Below are positions 24,565 through 36,588 of a stretch of 64,000 bases of DNA, in pieces; the first letter of the stretch is position 1, and each line of letters begins with the position of its first letter. The notes beneath the pieces were generated by a model that saw nothing but the letters and a program-made list of their open reading frames with translations, did no database searches and was not told the DNA's origin. Position numbers and translations under genes: made by a program. This DNA comes from Phallusia mammillata. Its lineage: Eukaryota; Chordata; Ascidiacea; Phlebobranchia; Ascidiidae. The stretch is from contig QLIY01000416.1 of NCBI GenBank assembly GCA_003260075.1, positions 61,851-125,850 of the forward strand, read 5' to 3'.

Positions 24565-27101
24565 TCAAACATTAGACGTATTTGATTCTGCTGGAGGAGT
24601 TGGTAGGCTTCTTTTTTCCATATTGTTGTTGTAACTTCCAGTCCTGCGAGCAGAAATCTCGGCGCTTTCATACAAAATATTGTTTACGATTTGTTTCTCG
24701 CTTTCCGGTTTGTCCGTCACTGACACGCAACAGTATACGTCACGATCAGTGATCACCCTTCCCCTTTCAAAAACCGTTACGTCATTCGCTGCGACATAAC
24801 TCCTTGAGTGACTGTTGAAACTTCCCTCGCTTTTAATTTGTCGAAATGTTGTCGTTGTTGTTTGACTGTTAACCATGAGCGGGACAGGATCAGACATAGT
24901 ATAGGGGTTAAGGTTTTCACTTTCTTCGTTATTATTTTGGGGTTGAGCTGAACTCTTTTTGGAATTTCTGTAAAGTAACTTTATTGAAATGCTGCAATAA
25001 ATCGAAACGAGGTAAGAGTGTATCGCTTTGCAAGTTGGTATGTTTAATCATGGATCTTAGTTTCTAATCACAAGCCTTGTTATTACTTTTCCAAGAACAA
25101 CTTCGACACTGTCTGTGCTAAAGTTAATTAAAGACCGCTCGCAAGTTTTTCTAGGAAAGTTGACATCGTCATTATACTGCTAGCGATTACGTGTTACATG
25201 GTTTTACTGTCTGGCATATGTTTATTTTTTTGCCTAAATTTAAATATGTTCACAGTAGCCTATTTTTGTTTAGTCGTTTCGTTTGCCTTTTTTCATGATT
25301 AGCACTACAATTTTATGTTAGAATATATTAGAAGAAAAAGGGGTATGTTTGATTAATCCTTACCTGCGTACACACAGTATAACCACAGCTAGTGTAGTGC
25401 CCACCATCAGAAATGCTACCACTCCTGCCATAACATATAATATCTCCCTTCCTGAAAACACAAGTTTTTATAAATATAGATATGATCTAAAAATAGTATG
25501 ATGAAAATGTTTTTCACTACAATACCAAACCGTTTAGTTTAGATTAAACGTAGTGGAAAAAGCGTATTTTGTTTCGTTTGGTAAAACTGTTCAAATTACA
25601 CCAACCTTGAACCTCTTGAACCTCCATTGCTGTTGTTGAGAATGTTGTTGTTGTTGTTTTGATTGTGGTTGTTTTTGTTGGCTCGTGCGAAAAAGTCGTT
25701 GATGTTGACAAGGTGTTGATCTGTGTTAACGTTGGGGGGGGGGACGGAGGCTTGAACCTCCATTGCTGTTGTTGAGAATGTTGTTGTTGTTTTGATTGTG
25801 GTTGTTTTTGTTGGCTCATGCGAAAAAGTCGTTGATGTTGACAAGGTGTTGATCTGTGTTAACGTTTTCAAGGTCGATGAAATTGTGGATTGCGTTGTTG
25901 GCAAGGGAATCGGTGGAGCTTGGGTTGGATCAAACATTGGTTCCGTTGGTTCCATTTGTATTCCTAAAGTAGACAACACTTAAATCTTCTGTAAACCCGA
26001 CTTCGGTCGCAAGTCCTATAGATTTTCACCTTTCGTGATGTTTTCAATGTTGAATGCCAAAGCAAAGCCCTCTCTTTGGTTTATGCTGTCGGTGTAGAAT
26101 CTAATCCTAAATTCATTGTTGCTGCTGATCAGATTTCCATTAACTGAACTGCAGATACGTCGGGCAGCGGATCCACTAAAGGCAGATGTCGCGGATGTTC
26201 CTATTACGTAACAGAGCTGCGTGTTTGTGGTTCCACAAAGAATTTTTGCATCTTTTTCTCCTGAACGACACGTAATTTTTTAGAAGGCTGCTACATGTTA
26301 TGAAAAAAATATATTGTCTGACTTCCGCTGTAAAATAGTCATATAGTTAAACAGTACTTTAAAATACTAAAGCACTCACCAGGTAGGAGCTCAAGCTGAT
26401 CAACACAATTTCTTTGGTCACAAAATCCGTTTTGCTTGCAGAGATTAGAGTCGCTCTCTAAATCCAACTTCAAAATCCTAACTACAAGGATTTCTTGTTC
26501 CGGATTTACTTGGAAGATCCAGTCGCATCTTTGGTTAGCTGAATACCGGCCGTCGATAACTGGAGCAACTAACACTCCTGTTTTCTGAGTGATAGCGCGG
26601 TTGGCGTCTGGCACTTTACAAGACAGTGTTGCAGTTTGCGACGCTGCCGTGTGTACTGCAAGGTAGAAACGTATTCTGATTAGAAGTACTGCCACGATTC
26701 AATATACAAGTTTGCTATTAAAAATCGCACAGAATGTCTGCAAAAGTGTACATTACTCATTGTATAGATCCAAACAGCAACATACAAATTAAAAAAAAAC
26801 ACAACTTTCAAGTAAGTTATATATTTGCACATTTGGAAAATTGTACAGTGCTTGGCCGCATTAATCAACCAAATCAGGATGTTAAAACTGTTTCAACCTT
26901 ACAAAAAGTAGAGGTATAAAATCCAACTCTCACAACTCTTCCAAGTTCGACTTATGCCATGACACAACATAGGTTTGTAATTTAGTAAAATAATAACTAT
27001 TTGGACTCAAATTTACGCATACTGTAAGTTTTAATGTATACATTACCTGCTAAAAAAAGCCACAACAATTTATTTCGAAAATCAGGAGACTTCGCAAACA
27101 T
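24565..27101 (-). CDS. R9: CUB-domain receptor with long Thr-rich stalk
   Basis: Exons 27101-27047, 26655-26380, 26260-26030, 25963-25606, 25451-25364, 24967-24565. Signal MFAKSPDFRNKLLWLFLA. CUB: YSANQRCDWIFQVNP, NCVDQLELLPG, ILCGTTN, FRIRFYTDS, EGFALAFN. The stalk exon is long and Thr-rich (TTQSTISSTLKT, HEPTKTTTIKTTTTFS). It is written twice in the assembly around a ten-G run at 25734-25743, which breaks the frame; one copy alone reads through. Span about VMAGVVAFLMVGTTLAVVILCV. Tail: ENLNPYTM, RDVYCCVSVTDKP and VNNILYESAE, matching the YxxV..KP..NILY pattern of R1. Phase fits throughout if the duplicated stalk is counted once. Confidence 0.8.
25612..25868. repeat. duplicated R9 stalk sequence around a ten-G run
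   Basis: Copies at about 25612-25733 and 25750-25868 flank the G run at 25734-25743. The copies differ mainly in the length of a Thr-coding repeat. Ten bases in a coding exon shift the frame, which argues that the join is artificial. Confidence 0.8.
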
Positions 27102-28512
27102 TTTTCCCTGTTATTAGTGAAAACAAATTTATTTAATTTACAGTTCTGCAAAAAAATAATAACTGACATACTGACAGTCAATGTACTCAATCAAAGTTTC
27201 TGATGCCTCTGAGCTATTTTTTGTTGAAACCAACACCGTTTCCCGATAACATAAAAGCGACTAAATTCAAATCTTAGCAAAGAGGATTATTGGTCACTTG
27301 TTTTCACTGGTAAAGTAGCGTCATCCCATGAGCGCACCGAAATTTACCCGCACTACATAAAAACTAAGCTTTCAAAGCAACGTGAGGTGATTCCAATCAC
27401 GTTGTTCTGTTAATCGTTTCTGCTTTATATATCCCGGGTACATTTTATTGTTTCAAAGATAATTGCTTTACTGCCTTTAACCCGAGTTTAGATAATAACA
27501 ACGCTCGTTTAGTATACAAACAATGTTCGTTTAAAATATGAGTAATAAAATTTTACTCTGAATCACATATATTACACCCGATAACACAACAACACACAGT
27601 TTAGCGCAGTTCTAACTAAAAACGCAATTAGGTTTTGAATTAAAGAAATACTTTTTTGGAACTATTGGTCCAAGTCACAACATATTTCATGTTTTGGCAC
27701 TTGAAATTTAGCAACAAATTAAAATCCCTTGTCATTTTGGCAAGAAGTTGGCAGTCAACGCACTCATTTAGGTTTGCTTAATACGGAAATAGTATGAGCA
27801 GGACTTTGGTCCCAACGCCATTCATTAATGCAAGGAAGTTGCGTTCTCCGTGTCAAATATAATTTTTAAACAGTTCTCTTTGTCCCTGTGTTTAAATTAT
27901 ATAGCTAAACTGGGCAATTATATAGCTAAACTCGTTTAAAATTGCCACGGGAGTCTTACACATATATTTACAGTTTACATGTTTTAAGGTTTTTTTCTGT
28001 AAGTTACATATTTTGGCGTCGTATCTTCAAAAAACTTATGTGGGTTTATTATTGTTTATTTTTTATATTTAGTTTGATTGGCAATGAAACAAGAGTAGAA
28101 CAAAATTTCACAAAAAAATACGATCAAAAGCAACAAAATCAGTGTTGGCAAACGTTGGTGAATCAGTGGTAACACCATATTTGGCTGCGATGCAGACTGA
28201 ATATAACTGGCACCCTCTTCTTGCTAACTTGGGTTTCGAATGGCAGAGCGTCGTCGCATGAATTGTACAAAAAAAGTTCAAGCGAATAATCACACGGCAC
28301 GCCATACTGAACAAATTATTTCAAGCATGCTTTACAATATAAAACATAAAGTTACAGAAACTTATTATTGGCGTGTTTCAGCAATTGATTAGACTTTTAG
28401 TCTGGGAACGATGACTGCAGCAAACATGTGATTTTCACGTTTGGTCATTTGAAGGCGCGCTTCTATATATACGGACTAGTACTAGTATGTACTAATCTAC
28501 TCGGAAAGTTTG
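27102..28512. other. intergenic, no gene seen
   Basis: About 1.4 kb between the R9 start and R10 stop. Contains a short direct repeat aattatatagctaaact at 27896-27931 and scattered short ORFs without support. Confidence 0.5.
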
Positions 28513-30293
28513 TCACATGTTCATGTACGTAGCATCATAGGAAACTCGGCGAGCAGGTATCGGCGCCTCATAGAAGTCCTCGGTGGTTGTTTCGTTCACA
28601 TATATGCTGTTATGATCGGCCTTTTGCTGCTTAGAACCCTCTCCTTGCGTGCCAACATTGATGTACATTGGTTGCTCACCAGTAGGTTGTGATTTTTCGG
28701 TCGCTGTTTCTTGCGTATCAGCTTCAGGTACTTGCTCCTGAACTGAAAGTGGATGTTCGCTACCTATAAAATCATGCAAAAACACAGAAAATTAAGAATA
28801 AAAAATGCGTGTTAAACAAGTCATATTGAAGTGAACAAAGTTATATTTAAACTAAAATGGTTTAGTGTTGTTAGTTGCGTTGTCAATTAAAACTTCGTTG
28901 TTTTTTAGCCAAACACAGTGATTTTTGGATGCACAATTTATTGCCAACATAGTTTGATCATAGGACGAAATTAATTTGCTTTTTTGTACCTACGTCGTTT
29001 TGTTCGTGCTGGCTTGTCGTTGCCCCTAAAACAGAATAACATGAACAAAAGTTGTACTAGATAAAATATTATTAGCTCCGACTTCCAAAAGTATATTTAT
29101 TACATATTAGCAATCAATGCTGCAGCCTCGAAATTACGTTTTAAAATTAGGTGACTTACCTTATCATGCAACACACTAATATTACGATGGCTGCAATCGC
29201 CACTAATCCTCCCGCAACGATTCCAATTATTGCTTCCGTTCGTAATGAAGTTGCTTCTGGATTGGGAGCCAGCACTGAAACACACAAACATCACTTTGTT
29301 CTCATGACCGTTGTGTGCGTATTGAGTAATGTGGTTAGTGCAATATGAACTATTTTGTTGAATAAGGAGGAAGTAAAGAAGCGCTTTTTAAGAAGTTGGG
29401 GGTTTGATTGCTGTTTGCGAGCAAGTTTTGGCATGATAAACTTTCGACTTAGTGACTATAATATAAATCTGTCACAATGGAAACTCGTGCATTTTGTGAA
29501 AAAAAAACAAATAAAAAAACGCTTACCAGGACAGTCGGTCAAAGTGTAGTTCATTTTTAACACGACACCAGCCGGAGCGTTGGAGTAAATTGCTAGTGTG
29601 AACCAAGGATAATTTCCACTAAAGTTTTTCACGTTCATCCCCGGCAAGTGGCAAGTACTGTTTGTGGATTGAAGGACAAAGCACTCGGTGTTGTTTATGC
29701 TCATAGGCCCCATGTAGGTCATTCCTTCAAACAAATGTATATTCTTTATACTGTAGTTTTTAAATTTAAAATTCAACATTATTATGTTTAACGTAAAAAC
29801 ATTCTTTGTTTATATTGTTACTACGTAACTTCGATTTGAAAATAATAATCCTTAATCAATGACTCAACTACCAGCACCTTTTAAAGTAATATTACAAAAA
29901 TACAACTGTTACGGATAAGTTGTATACTCAAATATAATAATCAAACTTCAGGAAACTGACAAAATAAAGCCAGAAAACCAACCTGATGGGAACTGAATTT
30001 TTGTGTTCTCATTTAGCAGTTCAATTTTGCCGATGAACACTAACTTAACGGACGGAAATGGGATATCTTGTATTCTAGTTAAGTTGTATTGAGCATTGGT
30101 GTAGCTATACTCTTGGTCAAGGTTAAAGTCGCCGCATTGAAGTTGGGCTTGAGTTGTTCTTTGAAATAGAACCACTACACATAGAAATAGTTAGTATGTT
30201 AATTACACTGCAGAGTTTACCTCATTTGCTTGATTACTTACCTTCTGCGATAAGAAGATAAAACTTGAGTGATTTAATGTAACAGAAATTCAT
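28513..30293 (-). CDS. R10: divergent CUB-like receptor with YEAP/YMNM tail
   Basis: Exons 30293-30242, 30174-29983, 29724-29527, 29274-29160, 29025-28994, 28763-28513 sum to 840 nt (279 aa). Signal MNFCYIKSLKFYLLIAEVVLF. The CUB is degenerate: one early Cys (QLQCGDF), VKLVFIGKIELL, IQFPSG; second half TECFVLQ, YPWFTLAIYSNAP, LTDCPG. Span about IIGIVAGGLVAIAAIVILVCCM. Tail: QPMYINV, NSIYVNE, DFYEAPIP, VSYDATYMNM at the very end. YMNM is the same tetrapeptide that in CD28 binds PI3-kinase and Grb2 SH2 domains; function here is inference. The extracellular and span exons recur almost unchanged at 39.7-41.2 kb, without this last tail exon. Confidence 0.8.
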
Positions 30294-31896
30294 GATTGTA
30301 ACAAATTCTGTAGCAAAACCTGTCAAAAATTGTATGATATTGTATTATGTTCACCTGCACCATGACACAACAAACGTAGTAACACATTATAGTAAAATTA
30401 TACATTTTCAAAACAATTTAGGGTAAGATAAGTATAAACTTAAATTGGTGACTAAATTATTAACGTATAACCGATAAACTTGAAAAGCAAGATTCAAGTA
30501 AAACAAATATACGTAAAAATTAAACATTCGTAAAAGTGCGAAGTACTTATCCTCCCTTTTCACCCGTGTCTACTAATATAGATTGGCCACCAGAACGTGA
30601 CCATGGGTTCTTAAGTTGTTTCTTTGTGACGTACGACATGCGTACGCTATTCTGTTGCGGGTCTCTCAGGAAGTCGGGATATGACATAATGTATTAGAAT
30701 TACTGACCTGATCACCTCAACTATGCAGTCCTCAAAATAATGCTAAAACAATATTTAAGTGGCTGGTTACACATTTTCACAATTCTGTAAATATGAACCA
30801 TCATCATTGGTTATTAATGCATCATAAGCGCTGCTCTTTGACTGCTTAACTGTCTTTGTTTTAAAGTCCTATTCGCTCTGTGATCTGGGTTGTTCATACG
30901 TTTATATGTAAACAAATTCGCGTTATGTTTTTTTTTATCAACTGCACTTGCTGCTGTTATAAACTTCAAAAGTAATGGACTTTCTAAAGGCGTGCTTATG
31001 AGATAAACAAATTTCGTGCAACAACAGCTGAAGACGCAATCCCGGAAAAGCTTCGCAACTTTTTTATTGTTGGTCACAACATGCGTAATGAGGTCACACA
31101 CGGGGTCAATAGATAATGATACAGTGTGGTTGCCGTAGTTTGATCGCGCCAACAAACATGCAGTCACTGCGGTTTCGGCCTCAATCCGGGTGTTTCTTTT
31201 TTGTTTCTTGTTACAGTCAGAGAAACTACTTTGACTTAAATTTATTAAAGCACTGTAACGACGTATTGCTCGGATTTTTCAAACTCATAAGGAATAGGAA
31301 GATTTTGTGAAATTGTTTTTGTCGGTTGTAATTGGGCGACTACAATTCATCCTTTAAAAATAATGAACGAGAAAGAAACGTTTGTAATATTACTGTTGAT
31401 CGCTTTGGTTTTGGATATTTTATGACAAGCTTAAAAACTGTACCTTATGTTTGACCATCTATTTGCATTTGCTTTTGGATGTAAAATTAAACTGCACTAT
31501 TATGGCGTTTGTAGGGGTAACGAAACTTACGGCACAATTTTTGACCTATTAGGTCTCATGTACTTTAGTATCAGTTGTTAAAAACCCTCAATCGACCGTT
31601 GTGCGAAATAAAAAAAAACACTGCAACTTTTGAATCTGAAAACTCTGTTTCAACCTCGGGGGGGGGGAGTTAAAAACCCTCAATCGACCGTTGTGCGAAA
31701 TATAAAAAAAAAACACTGCAACTTTTGAATCTGAAAACTCTGTTTCAACCTCTATGTTTTTCAGCATGCCTTGATCAGTGAAAGCGAAAACCACTTTGAA
31801 GTCGGGCTTCGGTTAGGCATTGTTTGCGCAAAATGAAACATACAGTATTATCACTGCAGCTCTACGTACACAGGTTTATGGGGGGGGGGGGGGGGG
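30294..31896. other. R10 upstream region and joins, no gene seen
   Basis: Sequence from here to about 31.8 kb recurs in pieces at 41.2-43.3 kb. A 90-bp block at 31570-31657 recurs after the G run at 31658-31667. A 17-G run at 31880-31896 replaces what should be the last exon part of R11. ORF 30814-31167 has no support. Confidence 0.5.
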
Positions 31897-32619
31897 AGTA
31901 GATCCTGTTTCGGTTGTTGTCGGGGAATTTACGTACGATGTGTTGTTTGTGCCTGAAGTGCCCAATGGCGCTGCTGGCGGATTTTCTTTGGGCGCTTGTC
32001 TGACTTTAGGTGTCGCTGATGATTTTGTTGTTGGTAGTCTTTTACGCATTGCACGATTCTGACTGTTAATAAAGTTTTATGCACATTGACATTAGGATTA
32101 AGTTGCCACACCAAATGTATGCAGACACACATATGGTATTTAAGTAAAGTGGTTGTTTGGGAAGTGTTAAGGTGCTACAAAACTGGAACTGTTTACAAAA
32201 CTGTGCAAAAGCCCCTTTAAACCATTTTTTGTTGTGTTGAATGTTGACGTTTGTATTACATGTACCTTATTACGTACCTTTTCAATTGGATAATGATGAT
32301 GATCAAGATAAATACTAACACCAGGAGAATTCCAGATAATATTGATGTTGCCGTGAATGCAGTCAATTCAACGCGATCTAATCATACAATAACAGTTATT
32401 TTTTTTGTGTACCCTGACATATATAGTTAAATTTTACCCAGATATCGAGAAACAAAAATACCTGTTTCTGTGACTTCCTGTTCTATCGTGCTGCTTGGAA
32501 TCATCTCTGTATCTATGTGTAAAGCAGAAGTATTACTTTACTTTGGGTTAAAATCGTGTGGAAAAAACAAACAAATATTTTTTACTGCTTGTATATTTAT
32601 TAATCGTGTTATGCGTATC

Positions 32620-34456
32620 AGTTATATCAGTGGTTCCCAACCTATGGGTCGCGACCCAAAGTTGGGTCGCCTGAAGATTCTGTTTGGTCGCCTGTTTTTG
32701 TGACAATAAGAGATTTACTCTTTGACTTCGTTTCGTGGCGTTTTTCCCCAAGGCTTTAAATCAGGATTCTTCAACTGGGGCGAGTTCAACATTACTGATT
32801 GTATGAATATGTAAGCTTACAAGAACTGTGAAACTCAGCTAACTTTATCTTACAAGCAGATGAAGTGTTTGAATTTATTGTGTTGACTGGCGATTGTTTG
32901 TGCTTTTTGTGATCTCGAGAGCAAGGTTGGGCATCTAATTAGCCACAGGAACTTGTTTCGGTTTCACATTTCCTATATAGGCTTAATAGTGCTTCCCAAA
33001 CTGCGTATTTGTATCATTCAATTTGGTAAATGTAGTGTAATTTGATGTTGAATGTATGATTCTCCTCTACCGAGTAATGCCCTATTGTTTCAACAAAAAA
33101 GGGCATTGTTTGCGCATAATTGTAATATTATTTTTTCTATGATGTAACAAACTGTTTTAAATTGTTGCTCCAAAATAATGTCAAGACAACTTGGCGTAAT
33201 AATGGTTAATTCTGTTTGTGACGTCATATTGGCTGATGATGCTTTGAGCCGACTCAAAGGTTCGCGCTTAATGGAAATGTTTTGTCGAAAAAACGAATAG
33301 TGTTTGTTTGATTTTTAAATTTTCCAAACTGGCGTAATAATTTTCGAAAAGCATACCTGATATATAGGCAAAATTTCAACCGAAATAATAAGAATGCGTA
33401 TCCATGGGTCGCGANNNNNNNNNNNNNNNNNNNNNNNNNNNNNNNNNNNNNNNNNNNNNNNNNNNNNNNNNNNNNNNNNNNNNNNNNNNNNNNNNNNNNN
33501 NNNNNNNNNNNNNNNNNNNNNNNNNNNNNNNNNNNNNNNNNNNNNNNNNNNNNNNNNNNNNNNNNNNNNNNNNNNNNNNNNNNNNNNNNNNNNNNNNNNN
33601 NNNNNNNNNNNNNNNNNNNNNNNNNNNNNNNNNNNNNNNNNNNNNNNNNNNNNNNNNTCGCCTGTTTTTGTGACAATAAGAGATTTACTCTTTGACTTCG
33701 TTTCGTGGCGTTTTTCCCCAAGGCTTTAAATCAGGATTCTTCAACTGGGGCGAGTTCAACATTACTGATTGTATGAATATGTAAGCTTACAAGAACTGTG
33801 AAACTCAGCTAACTTTATCTTACAAGCAGATAAAGTGTTTGAATTTATTGTGTTGACTGGCGATTGTTTGTGCTTTTTGTGATCTCGAGAGCAAGGTTGG
33901 GCATCTAATTAGCCACAGGAACTTGTTTCGGTTTCACATTTCCTGTATAGGCTTAATAGTGCTTCCCAAACTGCGTATTTGTATCATTCAATTTGGTAAA
34001 TGTAGCGTAATTTGATGTTGAATGTATGATTCTCCTCTACCGAGTAATGCCCTATTGTTTCAACAAAAAAGGGCATTGTTTGCGCATAATTGTAATATTA
34101 TTTTGTCTATGATGTAACAAACTGTTTTAAATTGTTGCTCCAAAATAATGTCAAGACAACTTGGCGTAATAATGGTTAATTCTGTTTGTGACGTCATATT
34201 GGCTGATGATGCTTTGAGCCGACTCAAAGGTTCGCGCTTAATGGAAATGTTTTGTCGAAAAAACGAATAGTGTTTGTTTGATTTTTAAATTTTCCAAACT
34301 GGCGTAATAATTTTCGAAAAGCATACCTGATATATAGGCAAAATTTCAACCGAAATAATAAGAATGCGTATCCATGGGTCGCGAGAATCCACAAAACAAA
34401 ATTTTGGGAAGGATTTGGGTCGAATCAAAAAAAGGTTGGGAACCACTGAGTTATAT
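32620..34456. mobile_element. non-autonomous hAT-type DNA transposon
   Basis: The element runs 32628-34448. Its ends are inverted repeats: cagtggttcccaacc on the left and ggttgggaaccactg on the right. The 8-bp direct repeats agttatat at 32620-32627 and 34449-34456 are target-site duplications, the length expected of hAT elements. The paralogous intron at 44164-44171 has a single agttatat and no element. Inside, 33660-34383 repeats 32690-33413 across a 243-N gap, so the true element is probably near 850 bp. No transposase ORF. Confidence 0.92.
33415..33657. other. assembly gap of 243 N
   Basis: Run of N inside the hAT element, flanked by two copies of the same 720-bp sequence. The ORFs spanning it are not real. 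Confidence 0.98.
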
Positions 34457-34996
34457 AATATGGAACTGTGCCCAATTTTGACAACAAGACTATGACAGAC
34501 GTCACGAAATTGGCATGATATATGTGTTTTGTACTAAACGCAGGGAACACCATCGCTAAACATGGGCGCAGCCTGTCACACCCACAATAGGCTAATTTTT
34601 TTCAAATTTAATCAAGGGTTGGAGTTGGAAACCTAAAACGAGAGACATACTCGATGCAGACAAACCTATTTATATATTACAGTTTAACTTACATTAAACG
34701 CAGATTCATACATGACACTTTTTACTACTTATAAAACAATAATGACGTCATTGTTTTTTGGTTCATTACGTATATGGGTACCAATAAATAGTAAAATAAA
34801 AAAAATAAATCATATTTACCTTTCGGACATTTAATAAAGGTATAATTAATTGCAGCGCCTCTGTAGTTTTGCCTCCTGTCAGACCGGAAAAGCGCAATGC
34901 GGCATGCGCTGCGAAACACACCCGCTAAGCATCATGTTTTCCGAGGCAAAGGCGTAGCAGTTTTTTGGTTTGCTGTTTCCACAGATACGCAAACCT

Positions 34997-35532
34997 GTAA
35001 GTAAGTCAGTGTAAACAAAAGATAACAAACGTTTTTCATCATAAAATATGATTTGTTTCTGAATTTATTATTTCTATTATTGTATCAAAATGTTTGACCT
35101 TTAAGGTCTCTTTGGTGCAGATAGTTACATTGACCGTTTTGATTAGTGTATATCAGAGTTGTAAACGGGCCGAAAAGTGGAGCCCGAACCCGAAAGTACA
35201 AGCCCGAAACCCGGCCCTAACCCGAATCGTTTTATAAAGCCTGTTTAAGCCCAAAAGTTTATTTGACAAGCCTATAAATTGAAACCTCAGGAAAGACCAA
35301 GACAACAAACACCACAGACATTTGGTCTTGTATGAACAAGGCAGGTTCAGCAACTTGCTACTTAGCTAGATAAATTTATATGAAAAAAAATACTGACACA
35401 GAGTGTAAAGTCAGGCCCGCTTTTTTGAAGAAACCTAAGCCCGAACCCGGCCCAAACCCGGCCCGTCATCTTCTTATCAAAAATGATTTTTAGTGTATGT
35501 GTATAGGTTTATAGCAATCACTTATTACCTAC
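34997..35532. repeat. GC-richer dispersed repeat, copy 1
   Basis: About 35150-35465 contains many cccgaaccc and cggccc words. It recurs at 44895-45260, where it ends acttacaattcggg. The left end ttgtaaacgggcc and that right end are roughly inverted, so it may be a short DNA transposon. Here the right end is lost at the junction to the R4-like copy. The ORFs at 35153-35353 and 44903-45103 are the same repeat. Confidence 0.6.
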
Positions 35533-35925
35533 CGCTAAGTAGGGTGAGATGGTCAACGCATTGGCAAGTTGCCAACGTTCCATTACAAAAACTTGGTCCA
35601 TTCATTCTGGCTAGTTTTATGCAGTTGACAGTAATAAACAGAACGTCATGGTTGATAACTGGAAACTGCCAGTAACATGATTGTGCCTGGGATATAGTTA
35701 CGGGTGAAGAGATCTTTCCTGACATGTTAGAAATCAAACCTGAACTCACATCACAAGGTAGAGTTGAACCTAAACCATAAAATTGGACAATGTGTGCCGT
35801 CTTAAATATTCTGGGAACTGGTAAATGACAAAGTGTTTACTGCTTCTACATGAAGTAATTTTATGACTTACCTTGACTAAGTCCAATGCAACCAGCACAG
35901 CATAATACGAGAACTATATAATCTA
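35533..35925 (-). pseudogene. R4-like fragment: first CUB exon and truncated leader
   Basis: First CUB exon 35769-35533 reads like R4 (SSGLISNMSGKISSP, CYWQFP, LARMNGPSFCNGT, CQCVDHLTLL) with intact splice sites. The leader exon ends at 35872 and keeps VLVLCCAGCIG. Its 5' part switches to other sequence at about 35925, with no in-frame ATG before a stop. The other R4 exons are absent; to the left lies R11-type sequence. A duplication fragment or haplotype join. Confidence 0.8.
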
Positions 35926-36588
35926 TGGCTTTGGTGGGTTGGTCACTTTACCATTTTCATTTAAGGTTTGGTGAACACAAAGTATCGCTATTGCCATGAG
36001 TTTAAACCATGGCGATTACTTTGTTTTGTATTTATACTTACCCTAGTATTTTACAATGTTTGTTTTTAACATCTTGCATATTTTTTTGTTTTTAAAAGTT
36101 GTATCCATCTCCAGCATACAGGGTAAGGTTGAGGCTGTAGTTGGTTATACACATATCCTGAAAATATGCTACTTTCGAAGCGCCACACGGAAACTCTAAT
36201 GCGGTCTAGTCAAATAAAGCATTCTATCATTATAGCTGTTGCGTAGTGTTTCTTGATGTTTCTTCCGTAGATACCTTAAAAGTTAAACACTGTATCAAGC
36301 TTCTGGGTCGCTTAAATCAGCTATTGTGTCGCAACGTTTTTTTGATAATCGTCTAAAACGCAACTAATTGTGACAACCTTGGTATGTATTGGGTAAGCGA
36401 AAAAAAAACCGCACAACAAAAATTATATTTTTTTATATTTTAATATTTTTATGTACCTTTGCCAAATAATAAATGTTTGTGGTTGAGGCGAAATACGCAA
36501 GTTTATGACTTAAAACAATGTTTATGAGATGAAGAATTTAAAGATGTTACAGGGACAAGCCATGTCAAAACACACTGCATGTGTTTCT
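35926..36588. other. paralogue of the R5 downstream flank
   Basis: Pairs with 14589-15254 at high identity. No gene seen. Confidence 0.55.

Larger units (their letters stand above)
31897..34994 (-). pseudogene. R11: partial copy of R13 with broken CUB exon
   Basis: Matches R13 exon by exon: second CUB exon 34994-34820, stalk 32512-32462, span 32377-32278, tail from 32062 down to 31897. The CUB exon lacks 47 bp present in R13 (175 versus 222 nt), producing a stop shortly after QRMPHCAFPV. The tail is cut by a 17-G run before the final tyrosines that R13 has. No first CUB exon or leader is present; the sequence to the right switches to an R4-like copy near 35.5 kb. A hAT-type element sits in the intron between stalk and CUB. 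Either a pseudogene or one haplotype of R13 laid in tandem. Confidence 0.75.

Noticed and set aside
25792..25983. Plus-strand valine-rich ORF
   Set aside because: It is the antisense of the Thr-rich stalk exon of R9.
33254..33729. ORFs across the N gap
   Set aside because: They consist mostly of unknown residues; the gap is inside a transposon.
35153..35353. 66-codon ORF repeated at 44903-45103
   Set aside because: It is the translation of a dispersed noncoding repeat with cccgaaccc words.
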